NCBI GenBank assembly: GCA_024220525.1
Contig: JAMYWO010000090.1
Location: 134,492 to 146,598, forward strand
Direction of reading: 5' to 3'
DNA: 12,107 bases
DNA from: Cochliopodium minus
Lineage: Eukaryota; Discosea; Himatismenida; Cochliopodiidae
In this document: piece by piece, positions 1-9,174 of the stretch
Position numbering within the stretch: the stretch's first letter is position 1
Layout: the number at the start of each line of letters is the position of its first letter
Notes under the pieces: generated by a model
The model's database searches: none
What the model was told of the DNA's origin: nothing
The model's input: the letters and a program-made list of their open reading frames with translations, nothing else
Position numbers and translations under genes: made by a program

Positions 1-135
1 GGAGAATTGGGATTAGGACACTCAAATACTCAATATGAAATCGCTTCTATTGATTCTTTTCCAAATATTTCATCTATTCATTGTGGATCTGGACATTCTT
101 TACTCTTAACTAGTAAACTTTTTTATTTTTTATTT

Positions 136-168
<33 letters not shown>

Positions 169-183
169 TTATTTTTTGATTAA
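1..183 (+). CDS. RCC1-repeat protein, 3' fragment cut by window edge
   Basis: The frame is open from base 1 to a TAA at 181-183. It begins GELGLGHSN and continues to IHCGSGHSLLL, which are the glycine-rich turn and the CGxxHS strand of an RCC1 (regulator of chromosome condensation 1) beta-propeller blade. After SLLLTS the translation becomes almost pure Phe, Tyr, Leu and Ile, which is typical of T-rich intron read as protein, and a GTAAAC donor lies at 113. The coding exon therefore probably ends at about 112, and the next exon is not identified. Family knowledge: RCC1 repeats form propellers that act as guanine exchange factors or binding platforms; nothing here says which. It converges tail-to-tail with the minus-strand gene to its right. 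It resembles the RCC1 gene at 7472-8834 in its repeat wording, so the two are probably paralogues. Confidence 0.7.
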
Positions 184-232
184 TTGATATAGTTCAAACT
201 ATTCAATCAAAATTTTTATTTTTTTTTTATTT

Positions 233-3200
233 TTATATGTAGTTTAATTTTTTTTTTTTTTTACCTTGTGAATATTTGGTCAAAATTTCTTTTGCAGCTT
301 TTATGAGTTTATCTACAGAGGGAATAAAACATTTTTTAAGATCAACTTTGTTGAGATTATTGTAAAAATTCTCATAAATTTTTTGGAAGGGTCCCAAGTC
401 GCATTGCAAGAGATCCATTGTAGAAAGTGTTTCTACCAATTTTTTGATGGTTTCTATGTCTTCTATTTCAAATTCTGATGAATGAATTTTCTTTAATACA
501 CTTTCATTAAATCCTAAAAAAAATGAAAATCAAAAAAAAATAAAAAAAAGATAAAAAAAATAAAAAAAAATAAAAAATAAAATAAATGAATAAAATTAAT
601 AAAAAAATCAAAATAAAAAATAAAAAATAATAAAAAATAATGAAAAAAATAAAAAAAATGAACAAAAATAAAAAAAATTGAAATAGAAAAATAAAATTTG
701 ATAGATAATAAACTAAAAAATGAATCAAAAATATAAATAATAAAATAAATAAAAATATAAAAATATAAAACAAAAATAAATAAAAATAAAAATAAAAATA
801 AAAAGAAAGAAATAATTAAAAATAATTATTTACCAGCTTTTATAATAAGTTGATTGAATAAACCATCCAAAGTGTTGTTGGCCTCCTCAAAATATTGGAA
901 AATGAGCTCACTAAAAGGACTCTGAACCAAAGTCTTCTTACAAGAATTGGTATGCATCACCAAATTCATCATGTCTTGGGGCAGAGGCTTCACAAACTTA
1001 CGAGGTACATTGACTACTTGAACGCCGAGTGGAGCATCCCTTATGTCAATAGTATTGATGTCAACAAACTTGTAGAAAGAGCCGAACTTTACTTCTTGAG
1101 TTGTGCTGTCTTTGAAGACGATTAAATCTCCTTCTTCTACGTTGATGAACTCGTTTTTCATGGATTTGCAGAAGACGTTGATTTGTTCCATCAAGTAGTT
1201 AGGGTTTCTTTGGTTTTCCCACGAAAATATTTTTCCTTTGTTTGAGAATTTAAAATAAATATGGAAAAAAATAAATTATTTGAAATTTTTCAACATTAAA
1301 AAATAAAAAAAATCAATTATATTAAAAAAAAAAAATAAACAATTTCTTTTGTTTGAAAATTAATAAATAAAAATAAAAAATAAAATTTTTTTCGGAAATA
1401 ATCAAAAAAAAAATGTCAAAGATTAAAATTTAAAGTTAATCAAAAAAAAATTGAAATTAAAAATAAAAATGTTTTTAAGAAAATTTTTGAAACACAAACT
1501 ATATGATTGTCCAAAAAGAAATTTTTTAAAAAAAGGTAATGGAAAATTACTTGTTAACTCTTCGATTGAAAAATTGGAAGAAAACTCTTTTTTTTCGTCA
1601 AATGAAAAGAGATGGAGATACTTTTTGTTGACGCACATTCCCAACATGCTGTTTTCAACATCCATCAAGTGAGACATGATGAATCTGAGTCCTTTGGAGG
1701 TGATGTCAATAACTTTGGCGTTTTTGTCAAACTTTATTTCTTTCTCGTTCGCTTTTAAGTAAGCGCTAAAAATCTTTTATTTTCAAAAATTAAAAATTAA
1801 AACAATTATGAAATAAATGATAAAAAATAAAAGAAAAAAATGTAATAAAATTAAAGATTCAATACATCAAAAATAAAAATAAAAATAAAAATAAAGATTC
1901 AATACATCAAAAATGAAAAAGAAGAAACAAAATAAAGATTCAATAAATTAATAATAAATAGAAAATAAAAATAAAAATAAAAATAAATAAAAGATTTACT
2001 CTTTGAAAAAATTTGTGCGTTTCTACTTGAATTTCCTTTCTTTCAATCAACAAACGAGCAAAAAAGAGCTCGTTCCACTCTAATGACTCATTTTGGATGA
2101 TCCCAATGACTTCCTCAAAAGACTGCAGAAATTGGATCTGTTTGTTACGCGCGAGAGTCATGAAGTTTTTGTCCAAACTCTCAAAAGAGTCGAAAAACTT
2201 TTTGACGTTCATTTTGGTCTCGAGATTTTTGTTGGGAAAATACAACTTGAAAAGATCAAAAGATTCAATGGTGCGGATGCTAAATCTATTGTCCATAAAC
2301 TTCAATTTCTCTTTGGGAGAAAAGGTATCGTAGATCAAGCAATTTGACTTAACATAACAAAACTTGTACGGAGAAATGGGGTTGTGAGTGATGGTAGTGC
2401 TTACATTGATGGCGTTGATGGTGTTGGACTCGTTCATCATCTTTGTTCCCTCTGCTAGAATCTCTTGTTTAGCGAGTTCTCTTGTGACGGTGAAGCGGTT
2501 TCTTCGGAGGCTGAATTTGGAGTGTTTTTCTTGGATCTGTTCTGATTCGGGGATTTTCTTCTTGAATACAGTCAAGTTTTCGGATTTGTTGATTTCTATC
2601 CTTGGTGTTTCAACTAAATTTTCATCACTGGTCTCTAATTTATCATTCGAATAAGATTCACTCCTTTGGAAAACAACAGGGACACTCTTGCTCTTTTGTT
2701 GGTTGAGATTTTGGGAGGCGATTCTCAAACTAATGGGGTTATCCAACTCTATGTTCTCTTCCTCTTTTTCAGTCTCTTTCTCTTGATCTATTCTTTCTAA
2801 TTTGGACAAAACAGTTTGTAAGGAAGGAAGAAAAGCAGATAAATTCTCCAAAACATTGAGATCTGAATCTCCAAAATCTTTTTTACAGTCACTCATGATG
2901 TTTGGTAACATTATGGTGTTTGTTTTGTCGGAAATGTTTACGAGGAGATTCAAATAAATCCTTGCACAAAGATTGAGATCTTCTTCCAAAGTATCTTTCT
3001 TGAAAAAAGGTATGGGAGCAGAAAATTCAGTTTGGTTGACAGAAGACAAAGCGAAATGCAACCTGAAATCTATTTGGTTTTCATCTTTTAAAATGATGTT
3101 TGTTATTTGATTAGAAAGATCCACTTTGACGCTAATTTGATTGATCAAAAGATTGGAATAAACTTTATTAAGAGTGTACAGTTCATTTCCTATGAGATAA

Positions 3201-4852
3201 CAATTCAAATTATTGTAAAGATCAAACTGCTCTTCTGTATATGGTCTTTTTTTCTCTGCGAGGAAATGAAAAGCCATCACGTGATATATGTTCAACAAGA
3301 ACACCACTATCTCTTTTCTTTCCAAAGTAGACAGCTCCACGTTTTGTAGCTTTAGAATTTCTTTTTGAAATTGAGCAAACATGATTGACTTTTGGATTTT
3401 CTCGCTATCAATTTCCCCATTAGCAAGTGTATAATAGTTTTGCAGTGTCGAAATTTGTTTTCTTAATTCAATAGAGAACTCTACTGGCTTTGAAACTTTT
3501 TCGTCGCATCTGTATTCAGAATTCAAACAATAAAAATAGGGATTATTTTCATTTGGAGACCAATTTTTCTATGTAAAAAAATTTAAGAAAAACGAAAAAA
3601 TAAAAAAAAACTTTTTTTTACGAAAATACTGTATCTATGATTTTGATTGAATTTATTATTTTGTTCAGATTCGTTGATTAGAAATTTATGTTCCATCAAA
3701 GAGTTGATGATCATAATAGATTCATTTTCCTCATTGTAGCTCTGAAATTTTTTGAACCACTTCATTAGACAGATTCCTTTCGTAGTGTATTGTCCCTGTT
3801 TCTTTTGCTTGAGGTTTAACAAAGAGGGATCTTTTTTCATAGCCAACAAAGTATTCTTGTACTGTGCAGAGAATTAAAGAAAAATTAAATTTAAAAAAAA
3901 AATTTTAAAAAATAAGACAAACCGTTGTAATATTTGTTTTTTCTTTGATAATTATCTTTTAAAAAAAATTATTGAAAAACAAGTTAAAAAAAAATTTTTT
4001 TTTTGAAATTTTACAATATCATTGTTGTCCGTCATAATTGAGGTGTATTGAGAATCAATTGGCAAGACAGGAGTGGATGGGCTATCTTCTTTGTACAATT
4101 TTTTCAAAAGCTCATCTATCTTTCTCTTATCTATCAATTCCAAAAACTCTTTCAACCCCTATCAAAAAAGATTTTATGTTGAAAGTATTTTTTGATATGT
4201 GAAGAATTGAATGATTATGAACATATATTAAGACAATATAATTTATTTAGTTGTGATATTCTGAGCTCAGATCATTTTAGATGATATGTGCTTAAATTAA
4301 TAGAATGATTTTTAATTATATGAAGCTCAAAAAAAGGATGCAATGGTAAATTTTCCACAATTTAAGTTTTCATGTGAAAATTGAATCGAAGCCATTTAAT
4401 TTGGATCAATTTTTTATATAGAAGATACTTGTTATCTATTAATGATCCTTATCAATCATTTTTAATAACAAATTTTCAATATGAAAGTGTTCATGTGTAA
4501 TGTATTTGGCAATATTCAATTTGATTGTAATTTGAGATTGATTTGATGGCTGAATGTAATATATAAACGATGAAATAAGAGTATATGTTTTCCAATGAGT
4601 ATTAATTTCGCCAATTTGGGGTTAATGAAATTATTATTTTTTTTTAATTACCCCTATGTGATTCCTATTGAAAAAGATCTGTGGGACAGATTCACTAGAT
4701 GACATTTTCTTCATCTCCTCAAATCGTTCCGGATGTTTGGTGATGCAAATATCATAGAACGCTATTGTTTTGTTGGGGATCAATTGGCAAAGAATAGATC
4801 TCAATCTAGAACATATCATAGAACCTTCGCATGTATATATTAATATCCTTCC
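233..4852 (-). CDS. Glutaredoxin-DEP-DUF547 multidomain protein, 7 exons, 5' end unresolved
   Basis: Exons read 4852-4652, 4158-4015, 3861-3622, 3568-2000, 1773-1551, 1235-834 and 513-233. All junctions are GT-AG and phase-consistent, giving 1019 residues without an in-frame stop. Residues 1-90 are a glutaredoxin fold: a first strand ILIYT, a SMIC segment where CPYC is usual, the cis-Pro motif VPQIFF and the GSH-site Gly-Gly split across an intron (HIG|G), then a KIDELL helix. Residues about 116-195 form a DEP domain (LLAMKKDP to HRYSIF). Residues about 255-430 are DUF547 (FLLNIYHVMAF, then RLHFAL, then a KKDFG end). A polar linker follows. The last 300 residues are unassigned, with an SH3-like stretch at about 820-880 (EEGDLIVFK to VPRKFVKPLP). 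Grx-DEP-DUF547 fusions are known in plants and protists, with unclear function. The N-terminus needs an exon upstream of 4852, because a stop precedes it in frame. A donor at 264 could instead splice to 198 and end the protein at a TGA at 194-196. Confidence 0.85.
514..833 (-). other. Low-complexity intron of the Grx-DEP-DUF547 gene
   Basis: The donor is GTAAATAATT at 833 and the acceptor TTTTTTTTAG ends at 514. It joins IIKAG to FNESV in phase 1. The interior is almost only A and T, with runs of AAATA on the plus strand, so it is T-rich on the sense strand. The long Phe/Ile reading frame it contains is an artefact of composition. Confidence 0.85.
1852..1945. repeat. ~40-bp tandem repeat within an intron, 2.5 copies
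   Basis: The 23-base string starting TAAAGATTCAATACATC occurs at 1852-1874 and 1892-1914, and its first 13 bases recur at 1933-1945. The spacing is 40 and 41 bases, filled with AAATA repeats. The block lies in the 226-nt intron 1774-1999 of the Grx-DEP-DUF547 gene. Confidence 0.85.
4159..4651 (-). other. Long intron (493 nt) inside the glutaredoxin domain
   Basis: The GT donor is at 4651-4650 and the AG acceptor at 4160-4159. Removing it joins HIG to GLKEF in phase 0 and restores the HIGG motif of glutaredoxins, so no exon is missing. It is the longest intron of the gene (the others are 53 to 320 nt), and it lacks the long A/T homopolymer runs that fill the others. No tRNA, snoRNA box pattern or open reading frame was recognised in it. 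Confidence 0.8.
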
Positions 4853-5371
4853 CTTTATTTAAAATTATTTTTGAATATTTTCGTTATAATCAAAATTGTA
4901 ACGATATGAATATTTTAGAAATGAATATTTGATTGAAATGTACCATATTGTTGAATATTTGGTTTTTAATCAATAGATATGTTCGATTCAATTTTTATAA
5001 TTTATTTTTATTTCTTCCAAATTGAAAATTATTAAAAAAAATAAGGAATAAGAATAGGAGACAATCATTATTGTTGAATAATTGGATCAAATTCAAAAAA
5101 ATCCTAATAAAAATTTTTTTTTTCGCCGTAAATGACTTAACTTGAGAATCAAAAATAAAAAGATGGGAATTGAATAATTTTGTCACAAACAACATTCTCA
5201 ATGAAATATGTGAAATATTCAAAAATATATCCTTTATATTAATTTTTTTTTTTCATAAAGTAAAAATGTGAATGCATTTTTAATTGACAAAGAAGAAATG
5301 ATATCGAATAGAGGTTGATTGAAATATGGAGCAAAAGAAGATATGGCATGAGATTTGAAATTTGTTTTAAT
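4853..5371. other. Upstream region of the Grx-DEP-DUF547 gene, probably holding its first exon
   Basis: About 520 bases separate the first recognised exon from the ankyrin pseudogene. The glutaredoxin exon has an in-frame TAA just before it and an AAATAAAG acceptor at 4853, so a start exon should lie here. One phase-compatible candidate runs from an ATG at about 5196 to a GTTAAG donor at about 5143 and encodes 18 hydrophobic residues that would read into GRILIYTC. It has no other support. The stretch also holds the TGAATATTT cluster listed separately. Confidence 0.4.
4872..4960 (+). promoter_or_regulatory. Cluster of four TGAATATTT motifs
   Basis: Identical 9-mers lie at 4872-4880, 4907-4915, 4922-4930 and 4952-4960. 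The spacings are 35, 15 and 30 bases, all multiples of five. The cluster sits directly upstream of the first recognised Grx exon, in promoter, 5' UTR or first intron. A binding-site role is inference from the clustering only. Confidence 0.4.
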
Positions 5372-7128
5372 TTAATTAATGTCTTTGTATATACAAAGAT
5401 AGAAAAGATGCTTAATAATTTTGAATCTCAAAGGTTTTGGAAGTTTTGATTGAATCTCTTTTTTGAATTAAAAAACAAGCAAAGAAGTGAAAACAGCATC
5501 AGCAAACACCTTTGGAGCGTACTTATGATTATCCAAGTTCCAAAGCTTCTTTTCTTTGTACAGATCAACCAATCTTCCAAAGAAATCAATGTTAAAGCTT
5601 TTAGCCATTTCAATGGGAGATTTTTTGTTGTTATTTAATTTGTGTGGATCACATCCATGTAAAAGTAAACAAATGAAAAACTCTTCTGGACAATAACTTT
5701 CTATTGCGTGATGGAGAGAATTTTTGGTTTGGCTTTGATTTGGATCAGCTTTGTAATCTAAATAAAGTTTTGTAATTTGAATCGATTTATTAGAAATAGC
5801 ACTTTCTAGCCTCTCTTTTTCACCTTTTAAAAAAAAAATGAATGATTAAATAAAAATATTAAAGAAATTCATTAGGATTGTTAATTAATTAATTTTTTAA
5901 CCAAATTGTGGAGGATATTTCTTAAAGTAGGAGATAAAGAGATCGTGTTTGACTGAATTGATAAACATGTAACTATCCAAATCGTTCACCAACGAACAAT
6001 TATCGAGGAAAAAGCAAAACAATTCATTATTTATTTTCTTGTTGAAAATGAGATGATGAATGAGAAGACTATTTGCTGAATTCTTGATGTTTATGTTTGC
6101 TTTGTTTTCTAACATTATTCTCAAGAGATCAATGTTTACTTTTTAGTTTAGAGATAAGTTGTGAAGAGAGTTGTTTTATTTTTCGATGGTGAATTGACAT
6201 CTGCTTTATTTTCTATCAAAAAGAGAAGGGTTTCTTTGTCTATGAAGGGGCTCTGTAGATACTTGAAGAGAATGGATTCTTTGAGATTATTTTTAAAGTT
6301 TAAATCTGCTTTATTTTCAATCATCATTTTCATACTCTTTATATCTGTTTTTTGTTTCGGCTTTTAAAATAATTGAAAATAACAAATAAAAAAAGAATTA
6401 ATGAATGAAAATGAAATATTTCAATAAAAAATTTTAAATAAAAATGTAAAATTTACCAAAAATACAACATTAAAGGAGTTTGGTTTCTACACTTGCTTGA
6501 ATCTTGCAAGAAATCATTCCTTCCATTTTTTTGTAATAATCAGAGAGTAAAAGAAAAATATTGGAATCATTAAAAGCATCATGTCCACAAAGAACATGAA
6601 ATTGATTTTCGTTGTTATAGTTTGAAAAGTTTTTATCAACATAATCATTTTTGAGTAGATATTCAACAAATTCCAAATTGAAAATTTTTGATGAAAGAAG
6701 TAAAAAGAGACAATCATTATTGTCAACATCTCTCATTTTTAAATCAGCTTTCTTGGAAATCAAAAACTGAAAAGTTTTTAAATCTATTTTTTCATTTTTG
6801 CAACAATTCAAAAAAGGAGTACGGTAATATTCATCCAACTCATCCCTTATATTTATAATTTTTTCTTAGAAAGAAATTTTGTACTTTTCAAATCGTTTTT
6901 GTAGAGATAAGCACTCAAACTTTTCATTTGTTGATAATCTTTCATCTTTTGAATTTATTCGTTATTTTTCAAATATTTTTCAAAAATCTTTATAAACTTT
7001 TCATCCAATTCCATTTCGTCAACACAAAGTTACAAAAACCCTATTTTCTTATCATTAACCGCATAATTTTCTAAATTCCATTCTTTGGATTGGAATTCAG
7101 AAATTAACCTTTCTTCAAGTTCTGACAT
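5372..7128 (-). pseudogene. Ankyrin-repeat protein with C-terminal W-H/LPK box, disrupted
   Basis: The ATG is at 7128-7126 (MSELEERLIS). In-frame TAA codons lie at 7032-7030, 6957-6955 and 6855-6853, yet the residues around each continue sensibly (FL*LCVDE, NNE*IQKM). A frameshift at about 6870-6835 leads into an ankyrin segment (DEYYRTPFL) that ends at TAA 6472-6470. A further exon starts at 6360 after an AAAAG acceptor and carries two ENKAD repeats to a TAA at 6150-6148. The frame then shifts again into DLLRIMLENKAN. A clean intron, 5901-5824, joins QF to GEKERLESA. The last exon has two more repeats, then W-N-L-D-N-H, a TAA at 5470-5468, and in the same frame LPKPLRFKIIKHL to a final TAA at 5374-5372. 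About seven ankyrin repeats can be counted (consensus FLIxxKADxN). Ankyrin repeats bind other proteins. The breaks are not removed by any intron I could find. Sequencing error is possible but would have to act several times. Confidence 0.8.
5382..5399. repeat. 18-bp perfect palindrome
   Basis: TCTTTGTAT is followed immediately by its exact reverse complement ATACAAAGA. It lies in the last codons of the ankyrin pseudogene, about 10 bases before the terminal stop. It could be a dimeric protein site or chance; no further copies were noticed. Confidence 0.6.
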
Positions 7129-7471
7129 TATTGAAAATCCAGTGTTCTTATTTTCTTTTAAACAAAAAAAGAAAAATTTCTTTGTTAAAAGAATTTTAAT
7201 TTATTTTCTTTATTCAATTATTTCTTTGAATTACTCCACTTACACCATTTATTCCTGATTTACAAACTGAACCACCATTTATTCCTGATTTGACAACATT
7301 TGAATAACATTATGAACATGATCAAAAATGAACCTTTTGCTTTTTTCCATTTTTTGTTTTATCATCATCGTGAATGAAACAAAAACATTGTTTTATGAAT
7401 TCCAAATATATCTTCTTATCTTAATCATTTTACTCTTTTTTTTTTTAAATAAAAATTAAAATGAAAAAAAA
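7129..7471. promoter_or_regulatory. Shared upstream region of divergent ankyrin pseudogene and RCC1 gene
   Basis: These 343 bases separate two divergent start codons. They are AT-rich with a T-run at about 7435-7446, and contain the 30-bp direct repeat listed separately. No TATA element can be singled out against this composition. The position makes it the likely promoter of the RCC1 gene. Confidence 0.45.
7243..7291. repeat. Direct repeat, 19 bases twice at 30-base period
   Basis: CACCATTTATTCCTGATTT occurs identically at 7243-7261 and 7273-7291, and the bases between form the rest of a 30-base unit. It lies between the divergent ankyrin and RCC1 genes. Confidence 0.85.
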
Positions 7472-8834
7472 ATGAAAAGTTCTGGATATTTTTCAGACCA
7501 TCTTTTATTTTATTGTTGTAAAAATATTGATTATTTGAATCTTATATTTCTTCCTTCTTTTGACTCCTTCATCTGATTAAAATAGATAATGGAGATTTAT
7601 ATGGAATGGGAAATAATAAATTTGGTCAATTGGGAATTGGAAGAGATATAATTAAAACAGATAAAGTAATTTTATTGAAGAATGATAAAAATATAAAATC
7701 AATTTGTTTGGGAAAATGCTTTTCTTTGATCTTCTATAAAAATGGAGATTTATTTTCATTTGGATACAATTTATGTGGAGAATTGGGAATAGGAAATCAT
7801 AAAAATCAATATAAACCAGTATTGGTGATGAATGATGCAACAATCAAATTAATTTCATGTGGATCAAGTCATACAATGATTTACAAAGAAAATGGAGAAT
7901 TATTGGTGTTTGGGAGCAATGAAGATGGACAATTAGGAATTGGAAATTCGAATATAGTAAAACAATCAACTCCAATTTTGTTGATGAAAGACAAAACGAT
8001 CAAAATGATCAGATTGGGAGAATATCATTCGATTATTTACAAAGAAAATGGAGATTTTTTGGTTTTTGGTGAAAATAATTCTGGACAACTTGGATTGAAA
8101 GATGTTATGGACAGAAATACACCCACTTTTTTGTTGAATGATCTTTGTATTGAAGAAATTGTTTGTGGAAGTGAACATACTATTTACCAAAAGAAAAATG
8201 GAGAAATTTATGTTTTTGGAAAAAAGTGAAAAGATTTATTTATTTTTTAATTCTTTTAATATAAAACTTTTTAAAAACAACAAAATAAATCTAAAAAAAT
8301 AGTAATAACAAAATATTGGGATTAGAAGCAAAAAAAAAAATAAAAACACCAACTTTATTTACGAAAATAGAAAATAAAATTATGATAAGAACATCATGTG
8401 ATCACACTCTCATTTTGAAAAAAGATGGAGAAGTTATTGGTTTTGGATCCAATTATAGCAATCAATTATGCTTAAAAACCGATGAAAATGAATTATTATC
8501 ACCTCAAACAATAATGAAAGATGAAAACATTGAATCTGTTCTTTGTTCTACCTACTCTTCTTTCATTCATTATAATGATGGAAAAGTTTTTGCAAGAGGG
8601 AAGCTTGGTTCAATAAAATTTTTTGATGAGTTGGTTTTTAATAAATCTTCTTTGATGTTTATTGGATCAGGTGATGTACTTGAATGGTCTACTCAAACTC
8701 ACTCTCTTTTCTCAAACCAAACAAAAAAATCTATTCTTGAATTTGTTCTTGTTTCGAAATATTTCCAAAAGAAAATTGTATCTAGACTTCCGAAATATCT
8801 TCTTTTCTTCATCATTCATCTTTCTTTTAATTAA
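7472..8834 (+). CDS. RCC1 seven-bladed propeller protein with C-terminal W-H/LPK box, 3 exons
   Basis: Exons are 7472-7517, 7586-8225 and 8303-8834. Both introns (68 and 77 nt) are GT-AG and phase-consistent and give 405 residues. Seven RCC1 blade cores follow one another at about 50-residue steps: NGDLYGMGNN, NGDLFSFGYN, NGELLVFGSN, NGDFLVFGEN, NGEIYVFGKN, DGEVIGFGSN and DGKVFARGKL. The fifth is restored only by splicing 8225 to 8303, which supports that intron. The N-terminal SGYFSDHLLFYC supplies the strand that would close the ring. The last two blades are degenerate. After the propeller come W-S-T-Q-T-H, a hydrophobic helix and LPKYLLFFII, the same box as in the neighbouring ankyrin pseudogene. 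RCC1 propellers are exchange factors or binding platforms; the F-box-like tail favours an adaptor, by inference. The ATG at 7472 was chosen because an in-frame stop lies shortly upstream (7457). A more distant first exon is possible. Confidence 0.85.
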
Positions 8835-8998
8835 ATTGAAAATATAAAATTAAAGATAAAAAAAAAAATGAGTAAATTTAAAAAAGATGAGCAGTGGATA
8901 TCATTCAAACCACCTTTTTTCTTTTTATATTTATTGAAAATCTCATATCTGAATCATTAAATAAAATTTTGCTTTAATACAAGCATCCAAGTCCTTTG

Positions 8999-9017
8999 CT
9001 CCCAGTGATAATGGGAG
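8999..9017. repeat. Small hairpin, 6-bp stem
   Basis: CTCCCA pairs with TGGGAG across a 7-base loop (GTGATAA). It is one of the few GC-containing stems in this AT-rich stretch, 165 bases after the RCC1 stop. Its role is unknown. Confidence 0.45.
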
Positions 9018-9065
9018 ACAATAGACAAAATTTCCAAAAGCAAAAAATTAAAATAAAAAAAATGG

Positions 9066-9087
9066 ATTAAAAAAAATTTTTTTTAAT
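9066..9087. repeat. 22-bp perfect A8T8 palindrome
   Basis: ATT, eight A, eight T and AAT form a perfect inverted repeat with no loop. In DNA this AT-rich such a palindrome can arise by chance, but A-tracts of this form are intrinsically bent and exclude nucleosomes. Confidence 0.6.
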
Positions 9088-9174
9088 TGAGAAAATAAAA
9101 CAACAAGTGAGAAGATTGAAGAAATTTGGCTTGTAATTGTTTTAATAAATTTATTGAATGTTATATTAAAAAGA

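Noticed and set aside
507-773. Minus-strand open frame of Phe, Ile and Leu
   Set aside because: It is the T-rich interior of the intron 514-833 and shows only compositional residues.
2093-2654. Plus-strand open frames opposite the DUF547 exon
   Set aside because: They are antisense shadows of a clear minus-strand coding exon and show no motif of their own.
3924-3956. A 33-nt mini-exon between the Grx and DEP exons
   Set aside because: AG and GT borders and phase 0 on both sides would allow it, but the DEP domain and the join NDI to YKNTLL are fine without it, so it is not included in the model.
4171-5371. tRNA or CRISPR-like structure in the non-coding stretches
   Set aside because: No cloverleaf, no T-loop consensus and no regularly spaced identical repeats of suitable length were found.
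5372-7128. Variant genetic code with TAA read as Gln
   Set aside because: The Grx-DEP-DUF547 gene, the RCC1 gene and the transposase have long coding stretches with Gln as CAA or CAG and no internal TAA, and they end at TAA where the protein motif ends. The ankyrin gene also has frameshifts, which a code change cannot explain.
7652-8190. Minus-strand frames opposite the RCC1 exon
   Set aside because: The plus strand has clear seven-blade RCC1 coding; these are shadows.
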